From: Methanobacteriota archaeon
GTDB lineage: Archaea; Thermoplasmatota; DTKX01; GCA-020343715
DNA length: 15,414 bases
Direction of reading: 5' to 3'
NCBI GenBank assembly: GCA_030594725.1
Contig: JAUVEQ010000020.1
Span: 1 to 15,414, forward strand
Of this stretch, positions 1-6,665 are shown piece after piece. The position numbers were made by a program, and so were the translations under genes. The notes beneath the pieces were generated by a model that was given only the letters and a program-made list of their open reading frames with translations, was not told the origin of the DNA and ran no database searches. The number at the start of each line of letters is the position of its first letter. The stretch's first letter is position 1.

Positions 1-604
1 GATCGGTGGGGGCGAGCTCGACCGCCTTGGAGTAGCTTTCCAGGGCCGGTTCCAGCCTGTCCAGGTCCGCCAGGGCTGCACCGTAGTCCATCCAGGCCTT
101 GGCGGAGGACGACTTGGCCTGGGTGTTGGCCTTGAGGGAGTCACACTTCTTCCTGGACTTCTCTACGCGCCTCTCCGCCCGGCCCAGTCCGTCCACGGCC
201 TCGGTGAACTCGGGGGTGAGCTCAACGGCCTTCTGGAACAGGACGATCGCCCGGCTGGTGGCGCCGAAGAAGGCCTGGAGGCGGGCCTGGAACTCCATTT
301 CCGCCGCCTCGATCTGTGCCGTGCGCTTCCCGAAGCGGTCCACCAGGTCGTCGCGACCGCTGGCGCCACCGATGGCCACCATCCGCTGGTAGATCTCGGG
401 TTCGTCCACCGGCCGGTCGAAGTAGCCCTCGGCCTCGGCTATCTTGTCGGTCACCAGGTCCAACAGCTGTCCCTGGTCACCGGAGAGCTGCAGGGACTGA
501 CCATCCTCGTACGGGATGGCGTCCAGGGCCTTCGTTAGGACCTCCACGGTCCTCGACATGCTCATGCTGGGGTCGAGGTCTGAGAGCTCTTGCATGATAA
601 CCAT
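1..604 (-). CDS. TPR-repeat protein, N-terminal part (3' end outside window)
   Basis: The reading frame is open from an ATG at 604 to the left edge, giving 201 residues and part of the next codon. Residues 1-165 are helical and charged, with TPR-like half repeats (around 118-150: FQKAVELTPEFTEAVDGLG). Residues 168-201 form one complete 34-residue TPR (AKAWMDYGAALADL through KAVELAPTD) with the usual W4, G8, A20, Y24, A27 and P32. More repeats probably follow beyond the edge. No signal peptide or membrane segment is visible, so a cytosolic protein-binding scaffold is likely; its partner is unknown. No ribosome binding site precedes the ATG at 604 or the in-frame ATG at 595, so translation may be leaderless, or coupled to the upstream 649-1236 gene, which ends 44 nt earlier. 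The repeat resembles those of the giant TPR protein at 6666-12374, so the two may be paralogues. Confidence 0.85.
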   Translation of the reverse strand, partial: MVIMQELSDLDPSMSMSRTVEVLTKALDAIPYEDGQSLQLSGDQGQLLDLVTDKIAEAEGYFDRPVDEPEIYQRMVAIGGASGRDDLVDRFGKRTAQIEAAEMEFQARLQAFFGATSRAIVLFQKAVELTPEFTEAVDGLGRAERRVEKSRKKCDSLKANTQAKSSSAKAWMDYGAALADLDRLEPALESYSKAVELAPTD

Positions 605-628
605 CGAAAAGGGTCAACGAGGGGCTTG

Positions 629-638
629 CCCTTAAGGG
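629..638 (-). promoter_or_regulatory. Palindrome CCCTTAAGGG at the TATA position of the partial TPR gene
   Basis: This is a perfect 10-bp palindrome centred 29.5 nt upstream of the ATG at 604. That is roughly where a TATA element would sit if the transcript began at or just before the start codon. The core CTTAAG is a poor TATA match, so it could equally be a small operator or chance. The absence of a ribosome binding site fits a leaderless transcript. Confidence 0.3.
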
Positions 639-648
639 TTGCGCCCGT

Positions 649-1236
649 TCACTGCCATTCAGGATTGTGCTCGATGTAGTGGTACCACTCGAACCGGACG
701 GTGAACTCGTTGCCGTCGTCGGGTATCGTGATGATGCCCGCCGGGCCGACGGGGCCGTCCTTGGCGTCCATGCAGGTGACCTCGATGGACCAGCCCAGGT
801 TGTTGACCACGTGATTGGTCTCGCTGTTGTTCAGCCGGCCCGGTGACTGGGCCTGGCCGTAGGAGCTGCTGCCCGCGGCCTTCTGCTCGCCCTCTATGTC
901 CACCACGATGAAACTGAAGGTGTCCGGGTCCGTCCTCGCATCGTCCTGCCAGATGAGGTACACCGTGAACTTGGAGACGTAGTAGTCATCGGTGGTCTCC
1001 TCGAAGAAATCGAAGGGGAGAATGACCGTCTGGCCATCGGCGGCGTAGCCCTCCAGCTGGAAGGGTTCGCCTGACACCTGGATCCACCTGGTCCTGGGCT
1101 CGATGGGTTTCTCGAACTCCGTCTCGGTGAATGGGCCCGAGGCTATGACCGCGATCAGGAGGATGCCCGCGATGATTATCACGATGGGAGCGACCAGATA
1201 TCGCATCCATTTCTTGGCCCAGAGTTCCTTCAACAT
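649..1236 (-). CDS. Membrane-anchored extracellular beta-sandwich protein (hypothetical)
   Basis: The protein has 195 residues. A short basic N-terminus (KELWAKKWMR) is followed by one hydrophobic segment at about residues 12-33, then a beta-rich domain to the end. The likely topology is a signal anchor with the domain outside the cell. The domain pattern (FTVYLIWQDD, then DPDTFSFIVVD, then GWSIEVTCMDA, ending FTVRFEWYHY) resembles the jelly-roll or PPC-like beta sandwiches common in archaeal surface proteins, but I cannot assign a named family. A GAGGT ribosome binding site lies 9 nt upstream of the ATG, supporting this start. The gene lies 92 nt downstream of the large surface protein (1329-5285) on the same strand, which suggests a related surface role. 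Function is unknown. Confidence 0.85.
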   Translation of the reverse strand: MLKELWAKKWMRYLVAPIVIIIAGILLIAVIASGPFTETEFEKPIEPRTRWIQVSGEPFQLEGYAADGQTVILPFDFFEETTDDYYVSKFTVYLIWQDDARTDPDTFSFIVVDIEGEQKAAGSSSYGQAQSPGRLNNSETNHVVNNLGWSIEVTCMDAKDGPVGPAGIITIPDDGNEFTVRFEWYHYIEHNPEWQ

Positions 1237-1245
1237 TCAATCTCG

Positions 1246-1275
1246 ACCTCTTGTTAGGCTGCCTTCGGATATAAT
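1246..1275 (-). promoter_or_regulatory. Promoter and ribosome binding site for the 649-1236 gene
   Basis: Read on the minus strand, an A-rich stretch (GGAAAAGG) leads into ATTATATC at 1275-1268, a plausible BRE plus TATA box. GAGGT at 1250-1246 lies 9 nt before the ATG. A start about 26 nt from the TATA centre falls at about 1245, on the edge of the GAGGT. Either the start site is a few bases upstream or the mRNA barely includes the ribosome binding site. Confidence 0.5.
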
Positions 1276-1328
1276 CCTTTTCCAATGGTTGGCTTGGCCC
1301 CACCCTGTTCGGGTCATCGCAAGATGCC

Positions 1329-4300
1329 TCATTCCGAGAGCAGTTCCCGGACCTCAGCCTCCATGGGGGAGACCTTCTGTCCGGGGTACCACTTCTTGAG
1401 CCGGTCGCCCAGGCCCACATCCATGTTGATGATCGAGCGCTTCATCTCCGAGGCCACGTCGTCGAACTCGTTCCCGGTGCACCGGGCCACGAGGAAGTAG
1501 TTCATGCCCTTGCCCACCAGCACCTCGGTCCCGTTGAACTTGAAGGCCTTGATGGTCCCCACGTTGGCACCCTCGAAGCGCTCCTGGGCGAACATCGTGG
1601 ATTGCTCGATGAGATCGTCCTCCTTCTCGTCCGAGAGGGCGAACTCCTCGTCCCCCGTCATCTGGGTCATCAGGGATGTGCTCTCGTGGATGACGAGCAC
1701 CTGGACTATCTTGCCTGGTATCGCCGCCTCGGGCGGTGCGGGTTCGCCGGTGGATTCTTCGGGGACATCCGGTCCGGCAGCGGGGGCGGGAGCCGCGGCC
1801 ACGGCACCCGATGGTTCGATCGGCATGGGCCTGGGTCTCGGCTCGCCCCTCTTCCTGGAGAACACCAGCAACAGGCCCACAACGAGGATCACCACGATGG
1901 CGGCGACCACCCAGGTCAGCCAAGAGGAGGTCTCGGAGGCCGGTTCCACGACCTCCACCCGGACCGACTCGGTGGAGGACACGCCCTGCTCCGAATCCTT
2001 GAGGACCAGGGTCATGTAACCAGCTCCGGTCCTGCCCAGGGAGGTGATTATCAGCTTGTTGTCGGTCCCGATCTCCGCGGTGAAGAGGCTGGGCCTCAGG
2101 CTGGTGACCTCCCAGGTCATGACCTCGGGACGGTTGTAGTCCTCCTGGTCGTACCAGTACTTCTGGAGGGCCAGGTTGATGACCACGTCGCCGCCCTTCT
2201 CCACCTTGATGACCCCGGGAAGGGCGTCATCGCCCCGCAGTATGACGGGCGGGTGCCGACCCACGTCCCGTATCCTAATGGTCAACTCGCCCTGCACCGT
2301 GTTGTCGTCCGGGTCGGTGACCGTCAGCACCACGGTCTCGTTGCTCTTCACCGTGGCCACGGGGATCACCTGCAGCAGGTGGCCATCATGGATGGCGACA
2401 ACCACGCCCTCGGAGAAGCTCACGATGGACCAGACGAGGTCCTCCGGCGACGACTCCAGGTCCGTGGCGCTGCTGCGCAGGTCCAGGGTGCCCTGCGCGT
2501 CCAGGGATATCTCGAAGCTCTCCGGCAGCGCCATGACCGGTGGCTCGTTGGACTTGATGGCGGTCACGTTGATCCAGTACAGCACGTGGTCGGTGCCGTC
2601 GAACACGTCCACCTCCACCTCCTCGTCGACGGAGTTGTTGGGGTACAGGAACTCGATGGTGACGTTGTCCCGGTCGAACCATACCCGGGGGGAGTCCGTT
2701 GTGATGGTGATCTCCTCCAGGGTGTTGTCGTTGTCCAGCAGCTGCACTGGCAGCTCCTTCGGCATGTCGAAGAGCACAACCACCTGGTCCTCGAGGCCGA
2801 ACAGCACGGGTGGATCGTTCACCGCCAGGATGGTGACGTTGAAGGTGTTGGTCCTGTTGGTCAGGTTGTTCGTGTCCCACATCTGGATGTGGAACACAGC
2901 CTTTCCGGACCAGTTCGCGGGGCCGGAGAAGGTGATGGTGTCGGTCTCCGAGAGGTTGGCCGTCACGTTTTCGTGCCCGCTCTCCCTGAACAGGGTGTAG
3001 TTGAGATTGTTGTTGTCGAAATCGTCGAAGATGACGGTGTCCAGGGCCAACTCCACCTCGCCGTCCTCCGGCATTTCGATGTCATCGATGTGGAGGGAGT
3101 GGGGTGGCAGGTCGTACAGGATGTCCACCGAGGTGACGTTGAAGGTCCCTCCAGTTATGGAGGATATGTTGATAGGCACCTTCACGATGCCATCGGCGTC
3201 CGGCGTTCCCATATCCTTCTTCTCGTTGATCACCCGGGAGAGGTCGGAGGTGGTGATGATGCCATGGTAGTGCACCACCAGGTTGCGCAGCTCCACGTCG
3301 CCCTCGGACGTGGTCGAGATGTTCAATGGGATCCGGTAGAAGACGTTCCCGTAATCGTCGACCTCGGTGAGGGGCCACCCCGTACCGCCGAACACCCTGT
3401 GGAGCCCCATCCTGATGTCGATGGTCTCGGTGGCGGACACGTTCTCGCCGGTCCACTCCACCGTCCCGTCGTCCCCCACGTCGATGGAGGGGGATTCGGC
3501 GAAGAGGTGGTACTGGGTCCATGCGGACCAGTTGAAGGTCACGGAGAAGTTGTTGTGGTTGAACACGTTGAAGGTCCAGTTGCCTTGGTAGTAATCGAAG
3601 ACGGAGATGTTGAAGTACACCCGGTCGTCGTCCAGGTTACCCAGCTGGCCCATCACCTCGAGATTGGTCGCACCGGTGTCCCCTATTGGCAGGTCCATGT
3701 AGGTCCTGAAGCATATGTCGTAGGGTGACGGGATCCAGGCCGCCGAACCATTCAAGGACGAGGACTGGTACATGAGACCATCGCTGTACGACCCCGAGAC
3801 GTTGTAACCGGGTATCCAGCTGCTAAGGAAGCCACTTGCACTGAGGGCGTGGAGGCTGAAGGCGTAGATCTCGCCTTCCCGGAGCCAGACGGGATCGAGG
3901 GGGAAGTGGTTCCAGCTCAGGTCGTTGATGTGGGAGGCGTTGAGCGTTTTGGCACGCAGGATGTTCCCCGTCGGGGCTCCACCCGTCGTCTCAAGGAGTC
4001 TCAGCGTGAGGTCGCCGGGGGTCTCAATAGGGCTCTTGATGTAGATGTCGATGCCGTTGATGGGGCCGTCATGGGACGGGCTGAAGGTCTGGGCAAGGGA
4101 CTGGGGGGTTGGAGTGTTGCCGATGCCCAGGTTCAAAACGTAGTCGGACACCTCCATCCTCTGGTCCGTCACGTTGTGCTTGGTGACGTCGGTGAGGAGG
4201 ACGGAGGAACGCTTCTGGTGGGATAGGACAGGGATGTCGGTGACCTGCATGGGGAGGGATCCGACGAGGGGATCGACGCGGACGTCGTTGCCCTTGTTCG

Positions 4301-5285
4301 ACCTCTCGCCGATCGATGGGTAGGCCAGGTAATCGACGCTGGCATCGGTCACGCCCACGAGTCCCACGGGCAGCAGTATCTCAGCGCTGGTGTCATGACC
4401 TCCACCCGGGGGGAAAGTGATGGGGACCTCGTACACGTCCCCCACGAACCCGTCCAGGTAGCCCAGGGAACCCATCGAGACGTTGGTGCCGAAGCTCCAC
4501 TCGATGAGACCGTCGCCACCCACGTCCAGCTGGGGCTTGGGGTAGCTTACGTAGGTCACACCGATGCTGATGGCATCGGTGACCAGCGTGGCATTGGTGT
4601 CTATGTTGGTCACGACGAGAAGGATTACCTTGAGCTGGCCCGTGAGCGTCCTGTTCACCAGGTGCGCGGGCATCATGCCCGGCCCGCCATGGAGCGTCCG
4701 CTGGGTGTCCAGGCCCCCGTTGTAGGAGGCCACGAAGAGCCATTCCGCGGTGGCATTGCCGTAGGCGTAAAGGGTCGCCCCGGGCAAGGTCTTGTTGTCC
4801 CGGGTCGCGTTGGCGCTCCCCGTCCAGGTCACGTTGAGTTCGTAGAGGCCCGAGGGGTCGATGTCCAGCAGGAACAGCTGGTAGGCGTACTGGGCCGCGG
4901 TGGTCACGATCGTCGCGCCATCGACGGTGGTGCCGTTGTCCAGGTCCTCGGCGCCCAGCTGCTCTCCGAGGTACCAGCTGAGGTCGGGCTGTGGATAGGC
5001 GAAGGGCACGCTCCCGTGGAACCCAAGGGTGGTGTCCGAACCCGCGTGGACCGTGCGTTCATCATATGTAGGACCTCCCATCACGTCCAGGGTCGAGGAC
5101 AGCACAACGGAGTCCTGGATAACGTCCAGTTCCATCGTGGCGGTCTGCCCCTTGCCTGGCAGTATGACCCCGGGGGGGTCGATGCCTGCAGGATCCTCTG
5201 AGAAGGCTGGCATCATCGTCGAGGTCACCAGCATCAAGAGGGTCGCAGCTAGGAGGTAGCGCTTCGCGTATCCCATCCGAGACAA
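1329..5285 (-). CDS. Large surface protein: cadherin-like repeats, one TM segment, cytoplasmic roadblock/longin-like domain
   Basis: This is a 1318-residue type I membrane protein. A signal peptide (basic YAKR, hydrophobic core to about residue 26, likely cut near PAFS/E) leads into an extracellular part of about 1090 residues with roughly 30 N-X-S/T sequons. Residues about 395-530 resemble a choice-of-anchor jelly-roll domain (QTFSPSHDGPINGIDIYI, then APTGNILRAKTL). Residues about 738-1115 hold four cadherin or Ig-like repeats with joints such as VNDPPV, SNEPPV and RHPPV. One membrane segment lies at about 1121-1146, followed by SRKRGEPRPRP (positive inside), a Pro/Ala-rich linker to about 1195, and a final domain of about 120 residues. 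That domain resembles the roadblock/longin-like tail of other archaeal surface proteins (GKIVQVLVIHESTSLM, then FNGTEVLVGKGMNYFLVARC). A role in adhesion or in sensing with an internal output is inferred. The TTG start at 5285 places the AGGTGA site 4 nt upstream; an in-frame ATG at 5276 is the alternative. Confidence 0.88.
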   Translation of the reverse strand: MSRMGYAKRYLLAATLLMLVTSTMMPAFSEDPAGIDPPGVILPGKGQTATMELDVIQDSVVLSSTLDVMGGPTYDERTVHAGSDTTLGFHGSVPFAYPQPDLSWYLGEQLGAEDLDNGTTVDGATIVTTAAQYAYQLFLLDIDPSGLYELNVTWTGSANATRDNKTLPGATLYAYGNATAEWLFVASYNGGLDTQRTLHGGPGMMPAHLVNRTLTGQLKVILLVVTNIDTNATLVTDAISIGVTYVSYPKPQLDVGGDGLIEWSFGTNVSMGSLGYLDGFVGDVYEVPITFPPGGGHDTSAEILLPVGLVGVTDASVDYLAYPSIGERSNKGNDVRVDPLVGSLPMQVTDIPVLSHQKRSSVLLTDVTKHNVTDQRMEVSDYVLNLGIGNTPTPQSLAQTFSPSHDGPINGIDIYIKSPIETPGDLTLRLLETTGGAPTGNILRAKTLNASHINDLSWNHFPLDPVWLREGEIYAFSLHALSASGFLSSWIPGYNVSGSYSDGLMYQSSSLNGSAAWIPSPYDICFRTYMDLPIGDTGATNLEVMGQLGNLDDDRVYFNISVFDYYQGNWTFNVFNHNNFSVTFNWSAWTQYHLFAESPSIDVGDDGTVEWTGENVSATETIDIRMGLHRVFGGTGWPLTEVDDYGNVFYRIPLNISTTSEGDVELRNLVVHYHGIITTSDLSRVINEKKDMGTPDADGIVKVPINISSITGGTFNVTSVDILYDLPPHSLHIDDIEMPEDGEVELALDTVIFDDFDNNNLNYTLFRESGHENVTANLSETDTITFSGPANWSGKAVFHIQMWDTNNLTNRTNTFNVTILAVNDPPVLFGLEDQVVVLFDMPKELPVQLLDNDNTLEEITITTDSPRVWFDRDNVTIEFLYPNNSVDEEVEVDVFDGTDHVLYWINVTAIKSNEPPVMALPESFEISLDAQGTLDLRSSATDLESSPEDLVWSIVSFSEGVVVAIHDGHLLQVIPVATVKSNETVVLTVTDPDDNTVQGELTIRIRDVGRHPPVILRGDDALPGVIKVEKGGDVVINLALQKYWYDQEDYNRPEVMTWEVTSLRPSLFTAEIGTDNKLIITSLGRTGAGYMTLVLKDSEQGVSSTESVRVEVVEPASETSSWLTWVVAAIVVILVVGLLLVFSRKRGEPRPRPMPIEPSGAVAAAPAPAAGPDVPEESTGEPAPPEAAIPGKIVQVLVIHESTSLMTQMTGDEEFALSDEKEDDLIEQSTMFAQERFEGANVGTIKAFKFNGTEVLVGKGMNYFLVARCTGNEFDDVASEMKRSIINMDVGLGDRLKKWYPGQKVSPMEAEVRELLSE

Positions 5286-5289
5286 AGCC

Positions 5290-5325
5290 TCACCTATCGC
5301 TCAATAGGTGCTGGCTCCTATATTT
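5290..5325 (-). promoter_or_regulatory. Promoter, inverted repeat and ribosome binding site of the large surface protein
   Basis: On the minus strand, AAATATAG at 5325-5318 is a good TATA box, putting transcription start near 5296. A perfect 7-bp inverted repeat, CACCTAT (5291-5297) and ATAGGTG (5304-5310) with a 6-nt spacer, covers this start. Its downstream arm contains most of the ribosome binding site AGGTGA (5295-5290). It could be an operator at the transcription start or, if transcription starts further upstream, an RNA hairpin hiding the ribosome binding site. Confidence 0.6.
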
Positions 5326-5359
5326 GGGTTTCGGGAGGAGATGGACTGCCAGGAGGGCC

Positions 5360-5911
5360 CTAAAGCTCCTTCTCGGTCCACTCGTGGGGCACATGGAAGT
5401 CCATGTACTCCTCCCCCGTGGGATGGAAGCCGAGCCGCTCCCAGAAGTCCAGTGCGGTGATCTGGGCCCCGGCCCGGGCCCTACGGCACCCCATCTCCCT
5501 GGCCCCCTCCAGGATGAACTCCACCATGGCCCGGCCCATGCCCATGCCCCTGGCGAACTTGAGCACCGAGAGCCGGCTCACGTACGCGATGGGAGGTTCC
5601 TCGGTGCTGTCCAGGAGCAACCTGGCAGCCCCAAGGTGCCGGGCCGCCCCCGGTGTGGTGGCGCATCCCGGGACCAGCTGGGCAAGGACGTGGAGCGCCA
5701 TCGGCTCGGCATCGTCGAACTCCTGCTCCTCGGTGTAGCCCTGCTCCTTGACGAACACATCGCGACGGACGCCGAAGGCGGCCTCCACCTCGTCATCCTC
5801 CACGGCCCACCTGACCATTGCGGGAAGGTCGCTCCCCGGAAGCTCGATCGGCCTCCAGGCCTCCGGGTCCGGTGGGAGGGGCTTGACCAGACGTTCGGGG
5901 TCGTACTGCAT
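5360..5911 (-). CDS. GNAT-family N-acetyltransferase, ElaA-like
   Basis: The protein has 183 residues and is expected to transfer an acetyl group from acetyl-CoA to an amine; the substrate cannot be read from sequence. The segment FGVRRDVFVKEQGYTEEQEF (about residues 46-65) matches the ElaA-type hallmark near the N-terminus of the fold. The acetyl-CoA pyrophosphate loop is visible as RGMGMG (R121, G124, G126) after the strand VSRLSVL. The C-terminal ALDFWERLGF (about 153-162) is the usual GNAT motif B. Its length suits a single GNAT domain plus a Pro-rich extension of about 35 residues at the N-terminus. The start lies 3 nt after the stop of the 147-residue gene (5915-6358), with GGAG 6 nt before the ATG, so the two are probably co-transcribed and translationally coupled. 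It is soluble and cytosolic. Confidence 0.9.
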   Translation of the reverse strand: MQYDPERLVKPLPPDPEAWRPIELPGSDLPAMVRWAVEDDEVEAAFGVRRDVFVKEQGYTEEQEFDDAEPMALHVLAQLVPGCATTPGAARHLGAARLLLDSTEEPPIAYVSRLSVLKFARGMGMGRAMVEFILEGAREMGCRRARAGAQITALDFWERLGFHPTGEEYMDFHVPHEWTEKEL

Positions 5912-5914
5912 GTC

Positions 5915-6358
5915 TCACTCCACCGGTGCCTTGTCCTTGTCAAGCACCCCGATCGATTCGAGGGCGTGCCGGGACATCATCCCGAGCTCGGTATCGAGGG
6001 TCAGCTCGAAGGTCTTCTTGGCTGCCAGCCCCTTCTGTATCATGTCCAGCTTGGCCATGTCGCTGACCACCGGCATGTACTTGATGATGTGGGTGCCCTT
6101 GACGGCGATGGCCAGCGCCTCGTTGGGGTCGGGAGCGATGGGGAAGAACTGAACAGAATAGTGGTCCCGGTCCGCACCGATGATGAGCACCTCCCAGAAC
6201 CGGACCAGCTTGTATCCCTTCTTCGTCTGGATGGAGTAGATCTCCTTGAGGCCCTCCTCCGCGTCGGGGATGAGGGTGGGCAGGGGCACGGCCCCGAGGG
6301 TCAGTCGCAACGTCTTCCGTTCGAGTCGCCAGAGCCGAAACCGCGTAAGAAGTCCCAT
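5915..6358 (-). CDS. Conserved-looking hypothetical protein, 147 residues
   Basis: I do not recognise a family. The N-terminus is very basic (RFRLWRLERKTLRL), without a convincing membrane segment. The middle alternates strands and helices (EIYSIQTKKGYKLVRFWEVL, then HYSVQFFPIAPD and ALAIAVKGTHIIKYMP), followed by a helical C-terminus (KLDMIQKGLAAKKTFEL) and an acidic tail. A small soluble alpha/beta domain is likely; the basic N-terminus might touch membrane or nucleic acid. The stop overlaps the ribosome-binding region of the downstream GNAT gene, with a 3-nt gap, so the two form a transcription unit and may share a pathway. No ribosome binding site precedes the ATG at 6358, which suggests a leaderless transcript. 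A coding assignment is supported by high third-position GC and by tight packing with its neighbour. Confidence 0.75.
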   Translation of the reverse strand: MGLLTRFRLWRLERKTLRLTLGAVPLPTLIPDAEEGLKEIYSIQTKKGYKLVRFWEVLIIGADRDHYSVQFFPIAPDPNEALAIAVKGTHIIKYMPVVSDMAKLDMIQKGLAAKKTFELTLDTELGMMSRHALESIGVLDKDKAPVE

Positions 6359-6381
6359 GTTCCCGCTGTCAATGATTGCCA

Positions 6382-6393
6382 GGCCTTATGGCC
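6382..6393 (-). promoter_or_regulatory. Possible leaderless-promoter element with inverted repeat GGCC-TTAT-GGCC
   Basis: Four-base arms GGCC flank an A/T core (CATAAG on the minus strand) centred 29.5 nt before the ATG at 6358. The spacing equals that of CCCTTAAGGG before the partial TPR gene, and both genes lack a ribosome binding site. The TATA match is weak, so this is tentative. Confidence 0.25.
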
Positions 6394-6415
6394 CTTTCGC
6401 CTGCGTGGCGCGACC

Positions 6416-6565
6416 TCAGAGGATGGAGACCAAGAATTCCAGCAGCATAAAGAAGCCGTCGATAAGACTGAAGAAGCCGTCGAGTAAAAAGATCCAGCCG
6501 CTCTCCTGCACTCTCTCGTTGATCGGTTCGGGGACCTGACCCGGTATTTGACCGATGTTCACCAT
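6416..6565 (-). CDS. Possible small hydrophobic membrane peptide, 49 residues
   Basis: From the ATG at 6565 the frame encodes MVNIGQIPGQVPEPINERVQ followed by a hydrophobic stretch (about residues 24-49) with a near-repeat of seven residues: LDGFFSL then IDGFFML, ending EFLVSIL. The two copies are also alike in DNA: GACGGCTTCTT recurs 21 nt apart. The stretch could be a membrane segment or an amphipathic helix lying on the membrane. Codon third positions are less GC-rich than in the neighbours (TTT, TTA, AGT, CTT), which weakens the case for coding or suggests a recent origin. A GGTGG lies directly before the ATG, too close to be a normal ribosome binding site, and CTTTTAACCTATG at about 6607-6595 is only a weak promoter candidate. 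The frame can extend upstream to a TTG at 6637. It sits in an otherwise empty 307-base gap (6359-6665). Confidence 0.4.
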   Translation of the reverse strand: MVNIGQIPGQVPEPINERVQESGWIFLLDGFFSLIDGFFMLLEFLVSIL

Positions 6566-6665
6566 ACCACCAACCAAGGTTATTCTCGACGCACATAGGT
6601 TAAAAGGATGGGGCCCGGATTGGCCGTTATGTGTCAATGTTCCGGACGAGCAGGCACAACGAGGC

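Noticed and set aside
1602..3728. 708-codon open frame on the plus strand
   Set aside because: It lies antisense to the surface protein, whose signal peptide, domains and membrane segment are coherent. Its translation is rich in V, G, H and D with no domain, typical of a GC-rich shadow frame.
5324..6487. 387-codon open frame on the plus strand
   Set aside because: It covers the GNAT gene and the 147-residue gene in antisense. The GNAT motifs on the minus strand are clear.
6595..6665. Terminator of the giant TPR gene
   Set aside because: Only a CCGGA/TCCGG pair with a 21-nt loop and a run of four T are present. This is too weak to call, and the T run may belong to a promoter for the small peptide.
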